Assembly: GCA_013154145.1 (NCBI GenBank)
Contig: JAADDC010000008.1
Coordinates: 1-14,109, forward strand
Direction: 5' to 3'
Length of the DNA stretch: 14,109 bases
DNA from: Candidatus Iainarchaeum sp.
Lineage (GTDB): Archaea > Iainarchaeota > Iainarchaeia > JAADDC01
The translations under genes were made by a program, and so were the position numbers. Positions 13,630 to 14,109 of the stretch are shown piece after piece. Positions within the stretch are counted from its first letter, which is position 1; each line of letters starts with the position of its first letter. The notes below the pieces were generated by a model. The model did not search any database. It was not told the origin of the DNA and saw only the letters and a list, made by a program, of their open reading frames with translations.

Positions 13630-14109
13630 TCGAGAGGGACTTCGTCTCGGACGCCAAGGTCATCCTCTTCATAAAGGAGTACCTGAGGAAGCGGCTGAGG
13701 GACGCCCTGATATCCAAAATAGAGGTCATAAAGACGCCCCTCATCACGAGGATCGTCATCTACGCCGCCAAACCCGGCCTCGTCATCGGCAAGAAGGGTG
13801 CCCGCATCAAGGAGGTCACGGAGGAGATCAAGAAGAAGTTTAACCTCAACAACCCCCAGATCGAGGTCGTCCCCGTGGAGAACCCCATCCTCGACGCACA
13901 GGTACAGGCGGAGCGCATCGCCTTGGCCATCGAGCGAGGCATGGCCTGGAGGCCCCTCCTCAACTCCACCCTTAGGAGGATTATGGAGGCTGGGGCCCAG
14001 GGTGCCGAATTGGTAGTGAAGGGCAAGCTGGGTGCCAGGAACGCCCGGGCCCAGAAGGGCAGGGTCTACGCGGGCTACATGAAGAAGGTGGGAGACCCTG
14101 CCAAGCTCG
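13626..14109 (+). CDS. rps3: 30S ribosomal protein S3 (3' end beyond the window)
   Basis: The first 161 residues of S3 are present, and the frame is open at the right edge. S3 forms part of the mRNA entry channel and has helicase-like function together with S4 and S5. The type II KH domain shows the GxxG loop in GLVIGKKGARI (51-61). The C-terminal domain is recognised from ELVVKGKLGARNARAQKG and GYMKKVGDPAKL. The archaeal protein is about 200-230 residues, so some 40-70 are missing. The ATG overlaps the L22 stop by 4 nt, and GGTGA ends 4 nt upstream (13617-13621). Confidence 0.96.
   Translation, partial: MIERDFVSDAKVILFIKEYLRKRLRDALISKIEVIKTPLITRIVIYAAKPGLVIGKKGARIKEVTEEIKKKFNLNNPQIEVVPVENPILDAQVQAERIALAIERGMAWRPLLNSTLRRIMEAGAQGAELVVKGKLGARNARAQKGRVYAGYMKKVGDPAKL

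Noticed and set aside
1..14109. CRISPR arrays, insertion sequences or attachment sites
   Set aside because: No spaced direct repeats, terminal inverted repeats, transposase-like protein or broken gene was found anywhere in the window.

Overview
The window is an archaeal chromosome segment, GC-rich (roughly 60% by eye) and almost entirely coding. The assignment to Archaea rests on the set of families: membrane-type LonB, Taw3, archaeal TruD, Trm-G10, Nob1, ribosomal protein S26e, and an L3-L4-L23-L2-S19-L22-S3 ribosomal operon with archaeal versions of each protein. Arginine is written mostly with AGG rather than CGN, and the proteins are rich in Glu/Lys/Arg, which suggests a thermophile (inference). 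I cannot name the species. S26e together with LonB does not fit the commonest S26e-lacking euryarchaeal pattern, so a deep or poorly sampled lineage is possible.

Layout. 1-534 (+) is the C-terminal end of what looks like an AglB/STT3 oligosaccharyltransferase. 537-827 (-) is ribosomal protein S26e. It is divergent from 877-1482 (+) Taw3, which runs with 4-nt overlaps into 1479-3161 (+), a CPA2-type cation/proton antiporter, and 3158-4333 (+) TruD. 4299-6182 (-) is LonB protease, overlapping TruD tail to tail. It is divergent from 6216-7145 (+) Trm-G10 methyltransferase, which overlaps 7133-8023 (+) RNase Z. 8044-8760 (+) is an exported, membrane-anchored protein of unknown function. It overlaps 8721-9197 (-) Nob1 tail to tail. 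Nob1 lies downstream of 9219-9869 (-), a CmpX/MscS-like membrane protein. A 119-bp divergent promoter region (9870-9988) then leads to the ribosomal operon, 9989 to the window end (+), with S3 cut off at the right edge.

Functionally most of the window serves translation: seven ribosomal proteins of the S10/spc-type operon plus S26e, three tRNA modifiers (Taw3 at position 37, TruD, Trm-G10 at G10), tRNA 3' processing (RNase Z) and 16S 3'-end maturation (Nob1). The remaining genes act at the membrane: LonB, the antiporter, the MscS-like protein, the exported unknown and the AglB-like fragment.

The most notable non-coding signal is the promoter arrangement. Many genes outside the ribosomal operon have an AT-rich TATA-like box centred 24-28 nt before the start codon, often followed by a pyrimidine tract ending directly in GTG or ATG. 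This points to leaderless mRNAs. It includes genes that overlap their upstream neighbour, and a palindromic TTTAAA that appears to serve S26e and Taw3 in both directions. The ribosomal genes, RNase Z and the MscS-like gene instead carry Shine-Dalgarno sequences. I found no mobile element, CRISPR array, tRNA, rRNA or convincing novel defence system.
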